Shown here: positions 14,016-22,291 of the stretch, piece after piece
Position numbering within the stretch: position 1 is the first letter of the stretch
Layout: each line of letters opens with the position of its first letter
NCBI GenBank assembly: GCA_002774365.1
Contig: PEYM01000086.1
Coordinates: 1-40,577, forward strand
DNA length: 40,577 nt
Direction of reading: 5' to 3'
Source of the DNA: Candidatus Saganbacteria bacterium CG08_land_8_20_14_0_20_45_16
GTDB lineage: Bacteria > Margulisbacteria > WOR-1 > O2-12-FULL-45-9
The notes under the pieces: model-generated
Told to the model about the DNA's origin: nothing
Databases searched by the model: none
Seen by the model: the letters and a program-made list of their open reading frames with translations, nothing else
Position numbers and translations under genes: made by a program

Positions 14016-14979
14016 AAAAGAAAAACGTAACCTGCTGGCCATTGAAAAGCCGCTGGAAGATCTTTACCAGAAGTTAGAAGACCTAAAAAAGTTGGCCGAA
14101 GCCGGTAAAATGGAACTGACCGAAGAGGTCAGGCAAATGGAAAAACGCATTGAGGCAAAACGCAAAGATCTTTTTACTAATTTGACCCCGATTCAAACCG
14201 TTCAGATCGCCAGGCACCTCTACCGGCCCACAACCTTGGATTACATTGGTTATATTTTTGAAGATTTTGTCGAGCTCCATGGTGACCGCAATTTTTCCGA
14301 TGATCCGGCCCTGGTTAGCGGCCTGGCTAAACTAGCTGGCCGTTCAGTCGTCGTACTTGGCCAACAAAAAGGCAAGAGCACAAAAGAAAACATTGCCAGG
14401 AACTTTGGCATGGCCAATCCCGAAGGCTACCGCAAGGCTTTACGAGTCATGCGCATTGCCGAAAGGTACGGCCGACCGATCATTTCTTTTATTGACACGC
14501 CTGGCGCTTACTGTGGTATTGGGGCTGAGGAGCGCGGCCAAGCCGAAGCCATTGCCAAAAATTTGCGCGAGATGGCCGAGCTAACAGTCCCTTTTATCTC
14601 AATTGTCACGGGTGAAGGTGGCTCTGGCGGGGCATTGGGGATTGGGATGGGGAATCGCGTCTTGATGCTGGAGTTTGCTATCTATTCGGTGATTTCGCCA
14701 GAAGGGTGTGCCTCAATTCTTTTTCGAGATGCTAAGAGGGCTAATGATGCCGCGGTTGCAATGAAGATAACAGCCAAAGATCTGCTTGAGTTAGGGATCA
14801 TTGATGACATTATAAAAGAACCAGCCGGCGCGGCCCATAATAATCCAGAGCAAGCCGCAGTCAATATTAAGAACGCGCTCATTAACAATCTTGAACCGCT
14901 GCTCACCCTCTCCCATCGCGAACTGATCGCTGACCGCTACAACAAATTCCGCAAGATGGGAATATTTGAAGAGGGGTAA
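14002..14979 (+). CDS. accA: Acetyl-CoA carboxylase carboxyltransferase subunit alpha
   Basis: This 325-residue protein is full length for AccA. A helical N-terminus (LAIEKPLEDLYQKLEDLKKLAE) leads into IQTVQIARHLYRPTTLDYI and FVELHGDRNFSDDPALVSGLA, then the core blocks GQQKGKSTKENIARNFGMANPEGYRKALR, FIDTPGAYCGIGAEERGQ and GEGGSGGALGIGMGNRV, all AccA hallmarks that form the biotin and CoA sites with AccD. It overlaps accD by 14 nt and is certainly co-translated. The accDA pair is alone here, ending about 20 nt before the convergent 667-residue gene. Confidence 0.96.
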   Translation: MSKDKKEKRNLLAIEKPLEDLYQKLEDLKKLAEAGKMELTEEVRQMEKRIEAKRKDLFTNLTPIQTVQIARHLYRPTTLDYIGYIFEDFVELHGDRNFSDDPALVSGLAKLAGRSVVVLGQQKGKSTKENIARNFGMANPEGYRKALRVMRIAERYGRPIISFIDTPGAYCGIGAEERGQAEAIAKNLREMAELTVPFISIVTGEGGSGGALGIGMGNRVLMLEFAIYSVISPEGCASILFRDAKRANDAAVAMKITAKDLLELGIIDDIIKEPAGAAHNNPEQAAVNIKNALINNLEPLLTLSHRELIADRYNKFRKMGIFEEG

Positions 14980-15000
14980 AGTCTCCCCAATTTATCTTTC

Positions 15001-17004
15001 CTAACCCTGACTAAACAACTTAGCTAAGGCTCCGGGAGTTTGCTCCTCATAAATAATCAACCACTGTTTAGCAAAATCTTCTCGAGTCGTGGGAGTATTA
15101 CAATCAATCACAACATTTTTAAAGACCCACGCTCGTCCTTCATCAGGTAACATGTCATAATACGATTCAAATCCATATTGAGCCCTCAACTCAGCAAGCA
15201 ATACCTCTTCATGATAAAAATATAATCTTTTTTGCCAAGGGAACTCGTCAACAATAGTCGCGGCAGTTTCAAAAGATGCCTCAGCTGCTATTTTCATCTT
15301 TTCTAATTCATCCCTAACAACATAGAAAAAAGCATCTTTAGCTATTGCTTCAGAATACTTTGGGCCAGTGATTTTCTGATGCTTTGCGTGAATTGCAGCA
15401 ACAGCCTCGCCTGATAATCTTTGCCGAGCAAGCGACAGATAATCACGGCCACTCCTGAAAGACTCAATCCTGGCAATCGCCCCTTCTACCTGCTCTCGTA
15501 ACCACTGCCAAGCAACTTTCTCCTCAAATCGAGCAATGGCTCTATCACGCGACCGACTCCGCATTACTCCGTGAGCATCCATTTCATAAGTAAAACAAGC
15601 ATCAACAGGATTTTGTTTTTCCCACGTCTCAAATTCAGCTAATGCTTTGGTTTTAATCTCAGCTTTTTGCGCTTCAGTCATAAACCTTTCAGGCAAAGCC
15701 TTCCCATCACTAAAGTATTCTATTGGCAAACGAGTCAAGACCTCTTGGGCAGTTAAAGGGGTGGAAAAAACAGGGGCTCTATTTCCCTTAATAAAAGCTT
15801 GATCTGCGGCAATTTCTTCACGAGAAATAATTTTTGCATTATCTGGTCCATTTGGGTCGAAAAAAAGGTCTAGACACTTTTCTCTTAGTACTCCTAAAAC
15901 ATCCTTGTAGTCCCGGGTTGGGGCAGCCAAAGCAGCAGCAAGCTGGGCCTCCTTCAGCATCGCCCCAACTGAGCCTGGCTTCGCTTTTTCCTTGTTAACT
16001 AACCATCGTAGAGCTGCAGATTCAAAATTTACGTCATCCGAATTATAAACAGGCAGAATCCCTCGACCCAAGCACCAACGCTTCCCCTCATCTGGCAACA
16101 TCTCATAAAATGACCTATACCCATATTCCTTCTGCAGCCGAATAATTTCCAGCTCAGTAATATCTAGTTTTGCCGGAAGAAGGGGTCCCAGCCCATTAAC
16201 ATCTGCTGGGGCTGGTGGAAGTGGCTGCGGTAGGGGTGGCGAGATTGCGGGTGGTAGCGCCGGCGCCTCAGTCGATGCTTGAGGCTCAAAATCACCAGAA
16301 ATATAAACCGGCAGACCGCTCCTGCTCCCAACTCGCATATAGAGTAAATCATTGGGCTGCAACTCAAACTTATCTTCAAGTGTCTGCTCAACAATTTCTA
16401 ACTTAAAATTTCGCACCCCTCCTGTACGAAACTTAGGGATATTATAAGAGTGAAGAACAAATTGATCGCTCGCCTCTTTTTCTCCCTCAAGCACGAAGAA
16501 GGCTGCTCGATTATCAAATCTTGGTGATGTAGCATCAACACGACATAAAGCATAGATTGTGATCGCTCCGGCTTCTCTTTCTCGCATCACTAACACTGGC
16601 TCAAAACCAAGAACAGTTGCATGTGGTTTTTGGCCTGTATAATCAATCGTCAGCTGGTTATCTTCCAGCACAGCAGTACCACGATCAATTACTCCCTTTT
16701 TAAGTAACATCTTGGTATTAATTGGCAAACCATTAGCCCCTGGTTTTGAGCCGATATTTAATGGTTGACTATGACCAAAGTCAAAAGAGCAGCCAGCCAA
16801 AAGCATCCTAAATTGCCCAACCGCAACCTGCTCTGTTTTTTTTCCAAGAAAAACCTTTCTAAATAAACTTCTAGATGCTTCAAACAAGTGAGGCAGCTGA
16901 AACTCGCTCGCTCTCTGACCTGCCCTAAAACTCTTTAAATTAACTCGGGAATGATAACTATAAAAAAAGGTTTGTCCTCTCAAGCTACTATCAAAACCAC
17001 TCAT
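15001..17004 (-). CDS. Unrecognised 667-residue protein with a duplicated YGY...LPDEG domain
   Basis: I do not recognise the family. Residues 1-240 look like a beta-rich module (LAGCSFDFGHSQPLNIGSKP, then LTIDYTGQKPHATVL and AITIYALCRVDAT). A proline-rich linker covers about 243-272. A domain at about 283-352 (LQKEYGYRSFYEMLPDEGKRW..., ending KPGSVGAMLKE) recurs at 602-667 (LRAQYGFESYYDMLPDEGRAW..., ending TPGALAKLFSQ), so the C-terminus is a duplication of the middle domain. Between them is a Lys/Glu-rich helical region with a DRAIARFEEKVAWQWL segment. There is no signal peptide or membrane segment. An AGGAGG ribosome-binding site precedes the ATG. It is a single gene, convergent with accA and divergent from hicBA. 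Role unknown. Confidence 0.7.
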   Translation of the reverse strand: MSGFDSSLRGQTFFYSYHSRVNLKSFRAGQRASEFQLPHLFEASRSLFRKVFLGKKTEQVAVGQFRMLLAGCSFDFGHSQPLNIGSKPGANGLPINTKMLLKKGVIDRGTAVLEDNQLTIDYTGQKPHATVLGFEPVLVMREREAGAITIYALCRVDATSPRFDNRAAFFVLEGEKEASDQFVLHSYNIPKFRTGGVRNFKLEIVEQTLEDKFELQPNDLLYMRVGSRSGLPVYISGDFEPQASTEAPALPPAISPPLPQPLPPAPADVNGLGPLLPAKLDITELEIIRLQKEYGYRSFYEMLPDEGKRWCLGRGILPVYNSDDVNFESAALRWLVNKEKAKPGSVGAMLKEAQLAAALAAPTRDYKDVLGVLREKCLDLFFDPNGPDNAKIISREEIAADQAFIKGNRAPVFSTPLTAQEVLTRLPIEYFSDGKALPERFMTEAQKAEIKTKALAEFETWEKQNPVDACFTYEMDAHGVMRSRSRDRAIARFEEKVAWQWLREQVEGAIARIESFRSGRDYLSLARQRLSGEAVAAIHAKHQKITGPKYSEAIAKDAFFYVVRDELEKMKIAAEASFETAATIVDEFPWQKRLYFYHEEVLLAELRAQYGFESYYDMLPDEGRAWVFKNVVIDCNTPTTREDFAKQWLIIYEEQTPGALAKLFSQG

Positions 17005-17051
17005 CTTTTTGCCTCCTGTTTTTCTAGAAAACTTCTATCAGCCACCACCTC

Positions 17052-17080
17052 TTTACACCCCGCCCAAAACCACCTATAAT
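17052..17080 (+). promoter_or_regulatory. Promoter of hicBA
   Basis: TTTACA (17052-17057), exactly 17 nt, then a perfect TATAAT (17075-17080). The hicB start (17130) follows a GGGAGGA ribosome-binding site. Toxin-antitoxin promoters are usually repressed by the antitoxin; the AT-rich ATTATCGTTAATTAATAA stretch just after the -10 box could be the operator, though no strict palindrome is proven. Confidence 0.65.
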
Positions 17081-17129
17081 ATTATCGTTAATTAATAACA
17101 AAAATTTCACTTGGGAGGAAACAAAAAAA

Positions 17130-17348
17130 ATGGTCAAACAAGAAATGATCTTTATGGTTGAGGAAGACCCAGAAAGCGGCTATACCGCTAAGGCGCTTGG
17201 CTATTCAATCTTTACTGAGGCGGAAACCTTAGACGAATTAAAAAAGAACATCAAAAATGCCTTGGATTGCCACTTTGATAATAAAACAGATATTCCAGCA
17301 GTAGTGATCCTTCATATTGTTAGAGAAGAGACCCTAGCTTATGCCTAA
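17130..17348 (+). CDS. hicB: HicB-family antitoxin (short form)
   Basis: The 72-residue protein matches the HicB/UPF0150 domain: FMVEEDPESGYTAKALGYSIFTEAETLDELKKNIKNAL has the strand, the SGYTAxxxxx turn and the TLDEL helix that form the partial RNase-H-like fold used to neutralise HicA. The C-terminal DNA-binding domain found in longer HicB proteins is absent, so autoregulation might need the toxin complex or another factor. The 3' end overlaps hicA by 8 nt, and the antitoxin comes first, the reverse of the commonest hicAB order. Function by family, not shown here. Confidence 0.75.
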   Translation: MVKQEMIFMVEEDPESGYTAKALGYSIFTEAETLDELKKNIKNALDCHFDNKTDIPAVVILHIVREETLAYA

Positions 17349-17592
17349 AATACCAAGGGATATTTCTGGCAAAGAATTAGCCAAATTGCTTGGCAAGAAA
17401 TTTAGTTATCAACTTGTGCGCGAGGTCGGCAGCCATATTAGATTGTCTTGCACACGTTCGAGCAACGAGCATAAGCTCACAATCCCTGATCACAAAACAA
17501 TAAAAATTGGAACATTAAATAGTATCCTAAAAGATATAAGCGATTATCTTTCAATTAGTAAAGCAGAACTTTTAAACAAACTGTTTGAATAG
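17341..17592 (+). CDS. hicA: HicA-family mRNA interferase toxin
   Basis: HicA toxins are small double-stranded-RNA-binding-fold proteins that cut mRNA, with one catalytic His. The 83-residue product shows ISGKELAKLLGKK (helix 1) and the GSHIRL motif with His32 in the expected place, then LTIPDHKTIKIGTLNSILKDI, the strand and final helix. It overlaps the antitoxin gene by 8 nt. Its stop (17590-17592) is one nucleotide before tRNA-Leu(CAA), so the tRNA may share its transcript. The typical family length is 60-85. Confidence 0.8.
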   Translation: MPKIPRDISGKELAKLLGKKFSYQLVREVGSHIRLSCTRSSNEHKLTIPDHKTIKIGTLNSILKDISDYLSISKAELLNKLFE

Positions 17593-17593
17593 T

Positions 17594-17678
17594 GCCGCTG
17601 TGGTGGAACTGGCAGACGCGCCTGACTCAAAATCAGGTGGGGTATACCCCCGTGACGGTTCAACTCCGTCCAGCGGCA
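17594..17678 (+). tRNA. tRNA-Leu (CAA)
   Basis: Type II tRNA with a long variable arm. Acceptor GCCGCTG/CAGCGGC, discriminator A, anticodon stem CCTGA/TCAGG with loop CTCAAAA (anticodon CAA, codon UUG), T arm GACGG TTCAACT CCGTC. CCA is not encoded. It begins 1 nt after the hicA stop. Confidence 0.93.
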
Positions 17679-17691
17679 GTTAACTCACCAA

Positions 17692-17775
17692 GCCGCGGTG
17701 GTGGAATTGGCAGACACGCATGATTCAGGTTCATGTGGGAGCAATCCCTTGGAGGTTCAAGTCCTCTCCGCGGCA
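17692..17775 (+). tRNA. tRNA-Leu (CAG)
   Basis: Acceptor GCCGCGG/CCGCGGC, discriminator A, anticodon stem CATGA/TCATG with loop TTCAGGT (anticodon CAG, codon CUG), long variable arm, T arm GAGG TTCAAGT CCTC. CCA is not encoded. It lies 13 nt after tRNA-Leu(CAA). Confidence 0.93.
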
Positions 17776-17786
17776 GTAAATTTTGC

Positions 17787-17816
17787 TTGACAGCCCGAGA
17801 ACAGGCATGCTATTAT
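17787..17816 (+). promoter_or_regulatory. Promoter of rho, with a roughly 100-nt leader
   Basis: TTGACA (17787-17792), 18 nt, TATTAT (17811-17816). The leader to the ATG at 17922 is C- and A-rich with few stable stems and carries 7-bp periodicity at about 17849-17876 (AAATCTA AATGACC AAATCAG). Rho commonly regulates its own leader, so attenuation is possible but not shown. Confidence 0.55.
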
Positions 17817-17921
17817 AAATTCACAGTTCACAAAGACCCCAAATTTTTCTAAATCTAAATGACCAAATCAGCATGAAGAAATAAACCCAAAAGCCCCAAA
17901 AAACCAGGAGGAAAAGTAATA

Positions 17922-19166
17922 ATGGATATTGTAGAACTCGAAGGTAAAACGCTCCAACAATTGTACACGATCGCCAAGGACCTCAAACTCCCAAATCCCA
18001 AACAATTAAAAAAACACGACCTCATCTTTAGGATCCTTGAGGTGCAAACAGAAAAAAGCGGTTACATGTTTGCCAAAGGAATATTAGAGATTCTGCCAGA
18101 AGGTTATGGTTTTCTGCGCACCGGGGGCTATCTTCCCTCACGAGACGATGTGTATGTTTCCCAAACCCAGATCAGAAGATTTGACATGCAAAACGGCGAC
18201 CTGGTCACTGGCCAGATCCGTCCGCCTAAAGACGGCGAAAAATATTACAGCTTGCTCAAGATCGAGGCAATCTCTGGTACAGACCCAGAACAAGCCAGGG
18301 AACGTGTTCCTTTTGAAAACCTGACCCCGATCTTCCCTGAAAAGCGTTACACCTTAGAGTATCCCAAATGCGCGGTTTCTGCCCGGCTGATCGACCTGCT
18401 CTCGCCAATTGGCATGGGCCAGCGCGCCATGATTGTTTCGTCACCCAAAGCCGGCAAAACAACTATCCTTAAAAATATTGCTAACAGCATCAGCGAAAAT
18501 TTCCCTGACACAGTGATTAAGGTCTTGCTGGTTGATGAACGGCCAGAAGAGGTTACAGACATGCAACGCTGTGTCAAAGGCGAAGTAATTGCTTCAACCT
18601 TTGATGAACCGCCAGAGAATCACATCCGGATTGCTGAGCTCTTGCTTGAACACTGCAAAAGATTAGTTGAGGGTGGCAAAGACGTGATTATCCTGCTTGA
18701 CTCCATCACTCGTTTGGCCCGAGCTTACAACTTAGTAACCCCACCCTCTGGACGGACCTTGTCCGGCGGTCTTGACCCGACTTGTCTGCACCGGCCCAAG
18801 AGATTTTTTGGAGCAGCCAGAAACATTGAAGAAGGCGGCAGTCTGACAATTGTGGCTACAGCCCTAGTAGACACTGGCTCAAGAATGGACGATATTATTT
18901 ACGAAGAGTTCAAAGGCACCGGTAATTTAGAACTGCACCTTAACCGAAAACTAGCCAACAAGAGGATCTTCCCTGCGGTTGACGTTAAATTGTCTGGCAC
19001 CAGACGAGAAGAACTGCTGCTAGAAGAAAAAGAGCTGAAAAAAGTTTGGCTGCTGCGCAAGATCATGGACAGTTACGATGAGGCTGAAGCCACCGAGCAA
19101 TTGATCGAAAGAATGAAGGACTTTAAGACCAATAAAGCGTTCCTGGACTCATCAGACGTTAAGTAG
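17922..19166 (+). CDS. rho: Transcription termination factor Rho
   Basis: Rho is a hexameric RNA-dependent ATPase that ends transcripts. The 414-residue protein has the N-terminal helical domain ([19 protein letters not shown]), the RNA-binding cold-shock-like fold ([14 protein letters not shown], 53-66), Walker [11 protein letters not shown] (172-181), Walker [11 protein letters not shown] with Asp260 and the R-loop [11 protein letters not shown]. No insertion is present between these, so it is the compact form. AGGAGG ribosome-binding site and ATG at 17922. Its stop is 3 nt before murF, so the two are co-transcribed. Confidence 0.97.
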   Translation: MDIVELEGKTLQQLYTIAKDLKLPNPKQLKKHDLIFRILEVQTEKSGYMFAKGILEILPEGYGFLRTGGYLPSRDDVYVSQTQIRRFDMQNGDLVTGQIRPPKDGEKYYSLLKIEAISGTDPEQARERVPFENLTPIFPEKRYTLEYPKCAVSARLIDLLSPIGMGQRAMIVSSPKAGKTTILKNIANSISENFPDTVIKVLLVDERPEEVTDMQRCVKGEVIASTFDEPPENHIRIAELLLEHCKRLVEGGKDVIILLDSITRLARAYNLVTPPSGRTLSGGLDPTCLHRPKRFFGAARNIEEGGSLTIVATALVDTGSRMDDIIYEEFKGTGNLELHLNRKLANKRIFPAVDVKLSGTRREELLLEEKELKKVWLLRKIMDSYDEAEATEQLIERMKDFKTNKAFLDSSDVK

Positions 19167-19169
19167 CTG

Positions 19170-20414
19170 ATGTTTACAGTTGAGGAAGTCCTTAAAATAG
19201 TCAAAGGGTCAAGTATCAAGGGTCAAGGGCTGAAAAAAATCAATGGGCTTTCTATTGACAGCCGCACAATTAAGCCTGGTGAACTTTTTATTCCGATCAA
19301 AGGCCCCAAGTTTGACGGCCGCAAATTTATTAAGCAGGTTTTAGCCAAGGGGGCTGCGGTCGTTGCAACCACAGACGGCTTAAAAGCCCTGCAGGCGCTG
19401 GCTGCTTATCACCGCCAAAAATTCAATATCCCGATTATCGGGGTCACAGGCTCAGTTGGCAAAACCACAACCAAAGATATGATCGCGGCCATCCTCTCAC
19501 AAGAAAGAGAAACCCTTAAAACAGAAGAGAACTATAATAATGAAATAGGTGTTCCCCTCACCCTACTAAAACTATCCAAGCAACACAAAGCCGCAGTGAT
19601 TGAAATGGGGATGCAGGCATTAGGCGAAATTGAGCTCTTGGCCAAAATCGCCAGGCCAACCATCTCAGTCGTCACCAATATCGGCGAATCACACCTTGAG
19701 TTCTTAAAAACCAAAAAAAATATTGCCAAAGTTAAAAGTGAGATCTTTAAGTTCCAAACGAAAAATGATTTTGTCGTGATTAATGCCGATGACGAATTTT
19801 TCGAACACTTACTTTCGAATATCAAGTGTCGAATCTCCAATATCGTTTCATTTGGTATTATTGAAAAAGCTAAAGTGACACCAAAAGAACTAAGCAACAT
19901 AACACTGCCCTTGGCTGGCGAACATAACATTTACAACGCCTTGACCGCAATCGCAGTGGCCAAAATTCTTGACGTGAAAAGGACCTCAATTAAAAAAGGA
20001 CTGGAATCTTTTCGGCCATCGTCTAATAGATATGACGTCATCAACCGTCTGGACGGGGTCAAAATAATCAATGACACCTACAATGCCAGCCCGCAATCAA
20101 TGAAAGCCATGCTTGAGATATTGGCTTCACTCTCTGGCAGAAAAATCGCTGTACTAGGAAACATGTACGAACTGGGGGAAATATCTAAATTAGCCCACCA
20201 AAGGATTGGCCGCCTCGCGCGCAAGCTGGGGATAGACATTGTGATTACCATTGGGAAATTAGCCAAAGATCTGGCTGGCCATTATCACTTTGCCAGTAAA
20301 AAAACCGCAATCAAAAAACTAAAAAGCTTGATCCAGCCTGGGGACCGCTTGCTAATCAAAGCCTCCCATGGCCTTCATCTGGAAGAAGTTGTAGCAGCGA
20401 TCAGAAATCTCTGA
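19170..20414 (+). CDS. murF: UDP-N-acetylmuramoyl-tripeptide--D-alanyl-D-alanine ligase
   Basis: MurF adds D-Ala-D-Ala to the peptidoglycan precursor in the cytoplasm. The 414-residue protein shows the N-terminal SIDSRTIKPGELFIPIKG, the ATP loop GVTGSVGKTTTKD (91-103), the NNEIGVPLTLL block and the C-terminal INDTYNASPQSMKAML. Length is normal to slightly short. Two 7-bp-period arrays lie in the coding sequence (19207-19227, 19816-19843), encoding the KGSSIKGQG and NIKCRISNIVS segments in variable parts of the protein. Three nucleotides separate it from rho. Confidence 0.95.
   Translation: MFTVEEVLKIVKGSSIKGQGLKKINGLSIDSRTIKPGELFIPIKGPKFDGRKFIKQVLAKGAAVVATTDGLKALQALAAYHRQKFNIPIIGVTGSVGKTTTKDMIAAILSQERETLKTEENYNNEIGVPLTLLKLSKQHKAAVIEMGMQALGEIELLAKIARPTISVVTNIGESHLEFLKTKKNIAKVKSEIFKFQTKNDFVVINADDEFFEHLLSNIKCRISNIVSFGIIEKAKVTPKELSNITLPLAGEHNIYNALTAIAVAKILDVKRTSIKKGLESFRPSSNRYDVINRLDGVKIINDTYNASPQSMKAMLEILASLSGRKIAVLGNMYELGEISKLAHQRIGRLARKLGIDIVITIGKLAKDLAGHYHFASKKTAIKKLKSLIQPGDRLLIKASHGLHLEEVVAAIRNL
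19207..19227. repeat. Heptamer tandem array in murF (first)
   Basis: GGTCAAG, TATCAAG, GGTCAAG: three 7-bp units with two mismatches, followed by GGC. It encodes KGSSIKGQG near the N-terminus of MurF. Confidence 0.55.
19816..19843. repeat. Heptamer tandem array in murF (second)
   Basis: CGAATAT, CAAGTGT, CGAATCT, CCAATAT: four degenerate 7-bp units. It encodes SNIKCRISNI in the middle domain of MurF. Confidence 0.5.
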
Positions 20415-20433
20415 TACAATAACTTCACTGTTA

Positions 20434-20475
20434 TTAGTTGTTGGTTGTTAGTTTTAGCCCCGCCATAGTCGGGGC
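20434..20475. repeat. Heptamer array and hairpin after murF
   Basis: TTAGTTG, TTGGTTG, TTAGTTT (20434-20454) is a three-unit 7-bp array. It is followed by GCCCCG (20457-20462), a 7-nt loop and CGGGGC (20470-20475), a 6-bp stem with only a weak T-rich tail (GTGTTGT). The hairpin might end the rho-murF transcript, but it lacks a proper T run. Confidence 0.4.
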
Positions 20476-20494
20476 GTGTTGTAAGTTAATTTAC

Positions 20495-20578
20495 GCCGAG
20501 GTGGTGGAACTGGCAGACACACCAGCTTGAGGGGCTGGCGCCGTTAAAAGCGTAGGAGTTCGAATCTCCTCCTCGGCA
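20495..20578 (+). tRNA. tRNA-Leu (GAG)
   Basis: Acceptor GCCGAGG/CCTCGGC, discriminator A, anticodon stem CCAGC/GCTGG with loop TTGAGGG (anticodon GAG, codons CUC/CUU), long variable arm, T arm GGAG TTCGAAT CTCC. CCA is not encoded. The trailer AGTAAATTTT is the same as after tRNA-Leu(CAG), which suggests duplication. Confidence 0.93.
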
Positions 20579-20641
20579 GTAAATTTTCCTCCTCATTCTT
20601 TGCCTTCACCTCATCTTTATAAATTTAAGAGTATATTCCCC

Positions 20642-20678
20642 TTGACGTCTGCAAGTTTTTTAGTTAAACTTTCGATAA
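20642..20678 (+). promoter_or_regulatory. Promoter(s) of the flagellar operon
   Basis: A sigma-70 match is TTGACG (20642-20647), 17 nt, TAAACT (20665-20670). Overlapping it is a FliA-like match: GCAAGTTT (20651-20658), 12 nt, TTCGATAA (20671-20678), compared with the E. coli consensus TAAAGTTT-N11-GCCGATAA (6 of 8 matches in each half, spacer one longer). The sigma-70 match is the simpler explanation; the second is a guess prompted by the FliA-like gene in this window. AAAGGAGG (20683-20690) is the ribosome-binding site. Confidence 0.5.
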
Positions 20679-20694
20679 AACTAAAGGAGGCCGC

Positions 20695-21459
20695 GTGACT
20701 GTTCAAGCAAGGCAACCATTGTTGCCAACCAATATTCAAACACCAGATCCCCGCCAGTTAGAGGATGCTCATGAACAAAATCAATCTAACCCAAACTTTC
20801 AACACTATTTAGAAGAAGAACAAAAAAGATTGCTTAGCTTCTTTTCACCTTTTAATCAACTTGATTTCAGTTCTTGGTTTTCCTACGCGCCATCAGCCAC
20901 AAACAGTGGCTCGTCAAAAACCTCTGACTTGTTGTCTAACCTTGCTGCCTATAAACAACCAGACAGCCACCAAACCGAGCTTGCTCAATCAAATGGCACA
21001 AACCATCAGGCAAGCTCAGTCATGGCCCAAGTTTTTGGCCAAGATGGTCAAGTAAGATCTGTCCAAAGCCAACTGCAAGAAATCCTGGTCAATACCGGTT
21101 GGTTGATCCCAAACCTCGAAGCCCTGCCAATGTTTAACCAAGCCGAGCTTGACGGTAAACTGGCGCAAATTTATGACCTGCAACTACTTATTGACCAAAT
21201 CTTAAGTCAAATTGATCTAGTCAAAGAAAAAGGCAAAACAGAGCTACGCCTAGGTTTAAAACCAGATAATCTTGGTGAAATTATGCTCAGCCTGACTTCT
21301 CACTCTGGCTTAATTTCAATTGTGATTGAGGCCTCTGAAAAGACCAAGAAGATAATCGAATCAAGCTTAACTGACCTGGAAGCTGCCTTAAAAAAAGCCC
21401 TGGTCAATTTTAATGAAATAAAAATCGTAGCAACAAAGGAGGTCGGGAATAATGCTTGA
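20695..21459 (+). CDS. Flagellar hook-length control protein, FliK-like
   Basis: The 254-residue product has a low-complexity, Gln/Ser-rich, poorly conserved N-terminal two thirds and a C-terminal Flg_hook domain (about residues 170-250): ELRLGLKPDNLGEIMLSLTSHSGLISIVIEASEKTKKIIESSLTDLEAALKKAL has the LxPxxLGxxxLxL and LxxxLxxL pattern of FliK. FliK is secreted through the flagellar export gate and sets hook length by switching FlhB specificity. The start is GTG at 20695, behind AAAGGAGG. It overlaps the hook gene by 8 nt. It is shorter than E. coli FliK (375) because the ruler part is short. Confidence 0.75.
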   Translation: MTVQARQPLLPTNIQTPDPRQLEDAHEQNQSNPNFQHYLEEEQKRLLSFFSPFNQLDFSSWFSYAPSATNSGSSKTSDLLSNLAAYKQPDSHQTELAQSNGTNHQASSVMAQVFGQDGQVRSVQSQLQEILVNTGWLIPNLEALPMFNQAELDGKLAQIYDLQLLIDQILSQIDLVKEKGKTELRLGLKPDNLGEIMLSLTSHSGLISIVIEASEKTKKIIESSLTDLEAALKKALVNFNEIKIVATKEVGNNA

Positions 21460-22276
21460 TATGATGGAAAACGCCAAAAACGCGATCGAGGCTTACAATG
21501 ATGCGCTCAAGGCTTCTTCAGCTAACATTGCTAATATGAACGTGACTGGCTATAAAAAAGTGGACGTTTCTTTTCAGTCTATTTTTGAAAAGGTCTTAAA
21601 CCAAGGCACTGCGGCCAACAATGAAACCGGCGGCACCAATCCCACTCAGTTTGGACAAGGGATGGCTGTTTCTGGTGTTTCAATTGATTTTTCCTCGGGT
21701 GAATTTATTGAGGGCAATAGCCTCAACCTAGCCATCAGCGGCCAGGGGCTTTTTATTGTTTCGGCTAACGGCGGTAGCAGTTTCGCTTATACCCGGGCCG
21801 GTAATTTTGAAATTGACGCTGCCGGCAATCTCTCTTCTAACGGGATGCAAGTTTATGGGTTTAACAGTTCTGGCGCGCTGGTCCCGATTGCTGGCTTGCC
21901 ATCAGGCAATCAAAGCGACTATAAGTGGAACAGCGACGGCACCCTAACCTACACGCCAGATTCAACTGCCACTACCCCAACTTATATTAACACCGGCTAT
22001 ACAATCGCCCTGACTTATTTTGTCAATCCCAATGGTCTAGCCCAGGGGCAAGGCACTAGCTTTTTAGAGACACCGGCCTCAGGCAGCCCAGCTACCCCGC
22101 AAACCACCGGGGGCGCGGTCGGCGCAATCAAACCAGGACAACTGGAACAATCTAATGTTTTCTATTTGGGAGAAACTATTGATGCCCTAGAGCTGCAAAG
22201 GGCAATGAGCGGCAACTTGACCGTCATCAAGATGGCATCTGATATGATCTCTCAATTCATCAACCGGCTTTCTTAG
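21452..22276 (+). CDS. Flagellar hook-basal body protein, FlgE-like
   Basis: The 274-residue protein carries the axial-family N-terminus (LKASSANIANMNVTGYKKVDVSFQSIF), then GGTNPTQFGQGMAVSGVSIDFSSGEF, which is the FlgE-type NPxQxGxG block, NLAISGQGLFIV and YTRAGNFEIDAAGNL, and a C-terminal coiled segment (FYLGETIDALELQRAMSGNLTVIKMASDM). The family includes the rod proteins FlgF and FlgG and the hook FlgE. The NPxQ block and position next to FliK favour hook. The length is short for a FlgE (usually 400 or more), implying a small exposed domain; FlgF/FlgG cannot be excluded. Confidence 0.8.
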   Translation: MLDMMENAKNAIEAYNDALKASSANIANMNVTGYKKVDVSFQSIFEKVLNQGTAANNETGGTNPTQFGQGMAVSGVSIDFSSGEFIEGNSLNLAISGQGLFIVSANGGSSFAYTRAGNFEIDAAGNLSSNGMQVYGFNSSGALVPIAGLPSGNQSDYKWNSDGTLTYTPDSTATTPTYINTGYTIALTYFVNPNGLAQGQGTSFLETPASGSPATPQTTGGAVGAIKPGQLEQSNVFYLGETIDALELQRAMSGNLTVIKMASDMISQFINRLS

Positions 22277-22291
22277 AGAGCAAAAAAAATA

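Noticed and set aside
15001-17004. Reading the 667-residue protein as part of a hicBA-linked defence system
   Set aside because: It is on the opposite strand with its own ribosome-binding site, and none of its domains is a recognisable effector or sensor; proximity alone is not enough.
20457-20475. Hairpin after murF as a proven intrinsic terminator
   Set aside because: The stem is good, but the following bases are GTGTTGTAAG, not a T run, so it is listed only as a repeat/hairpin.
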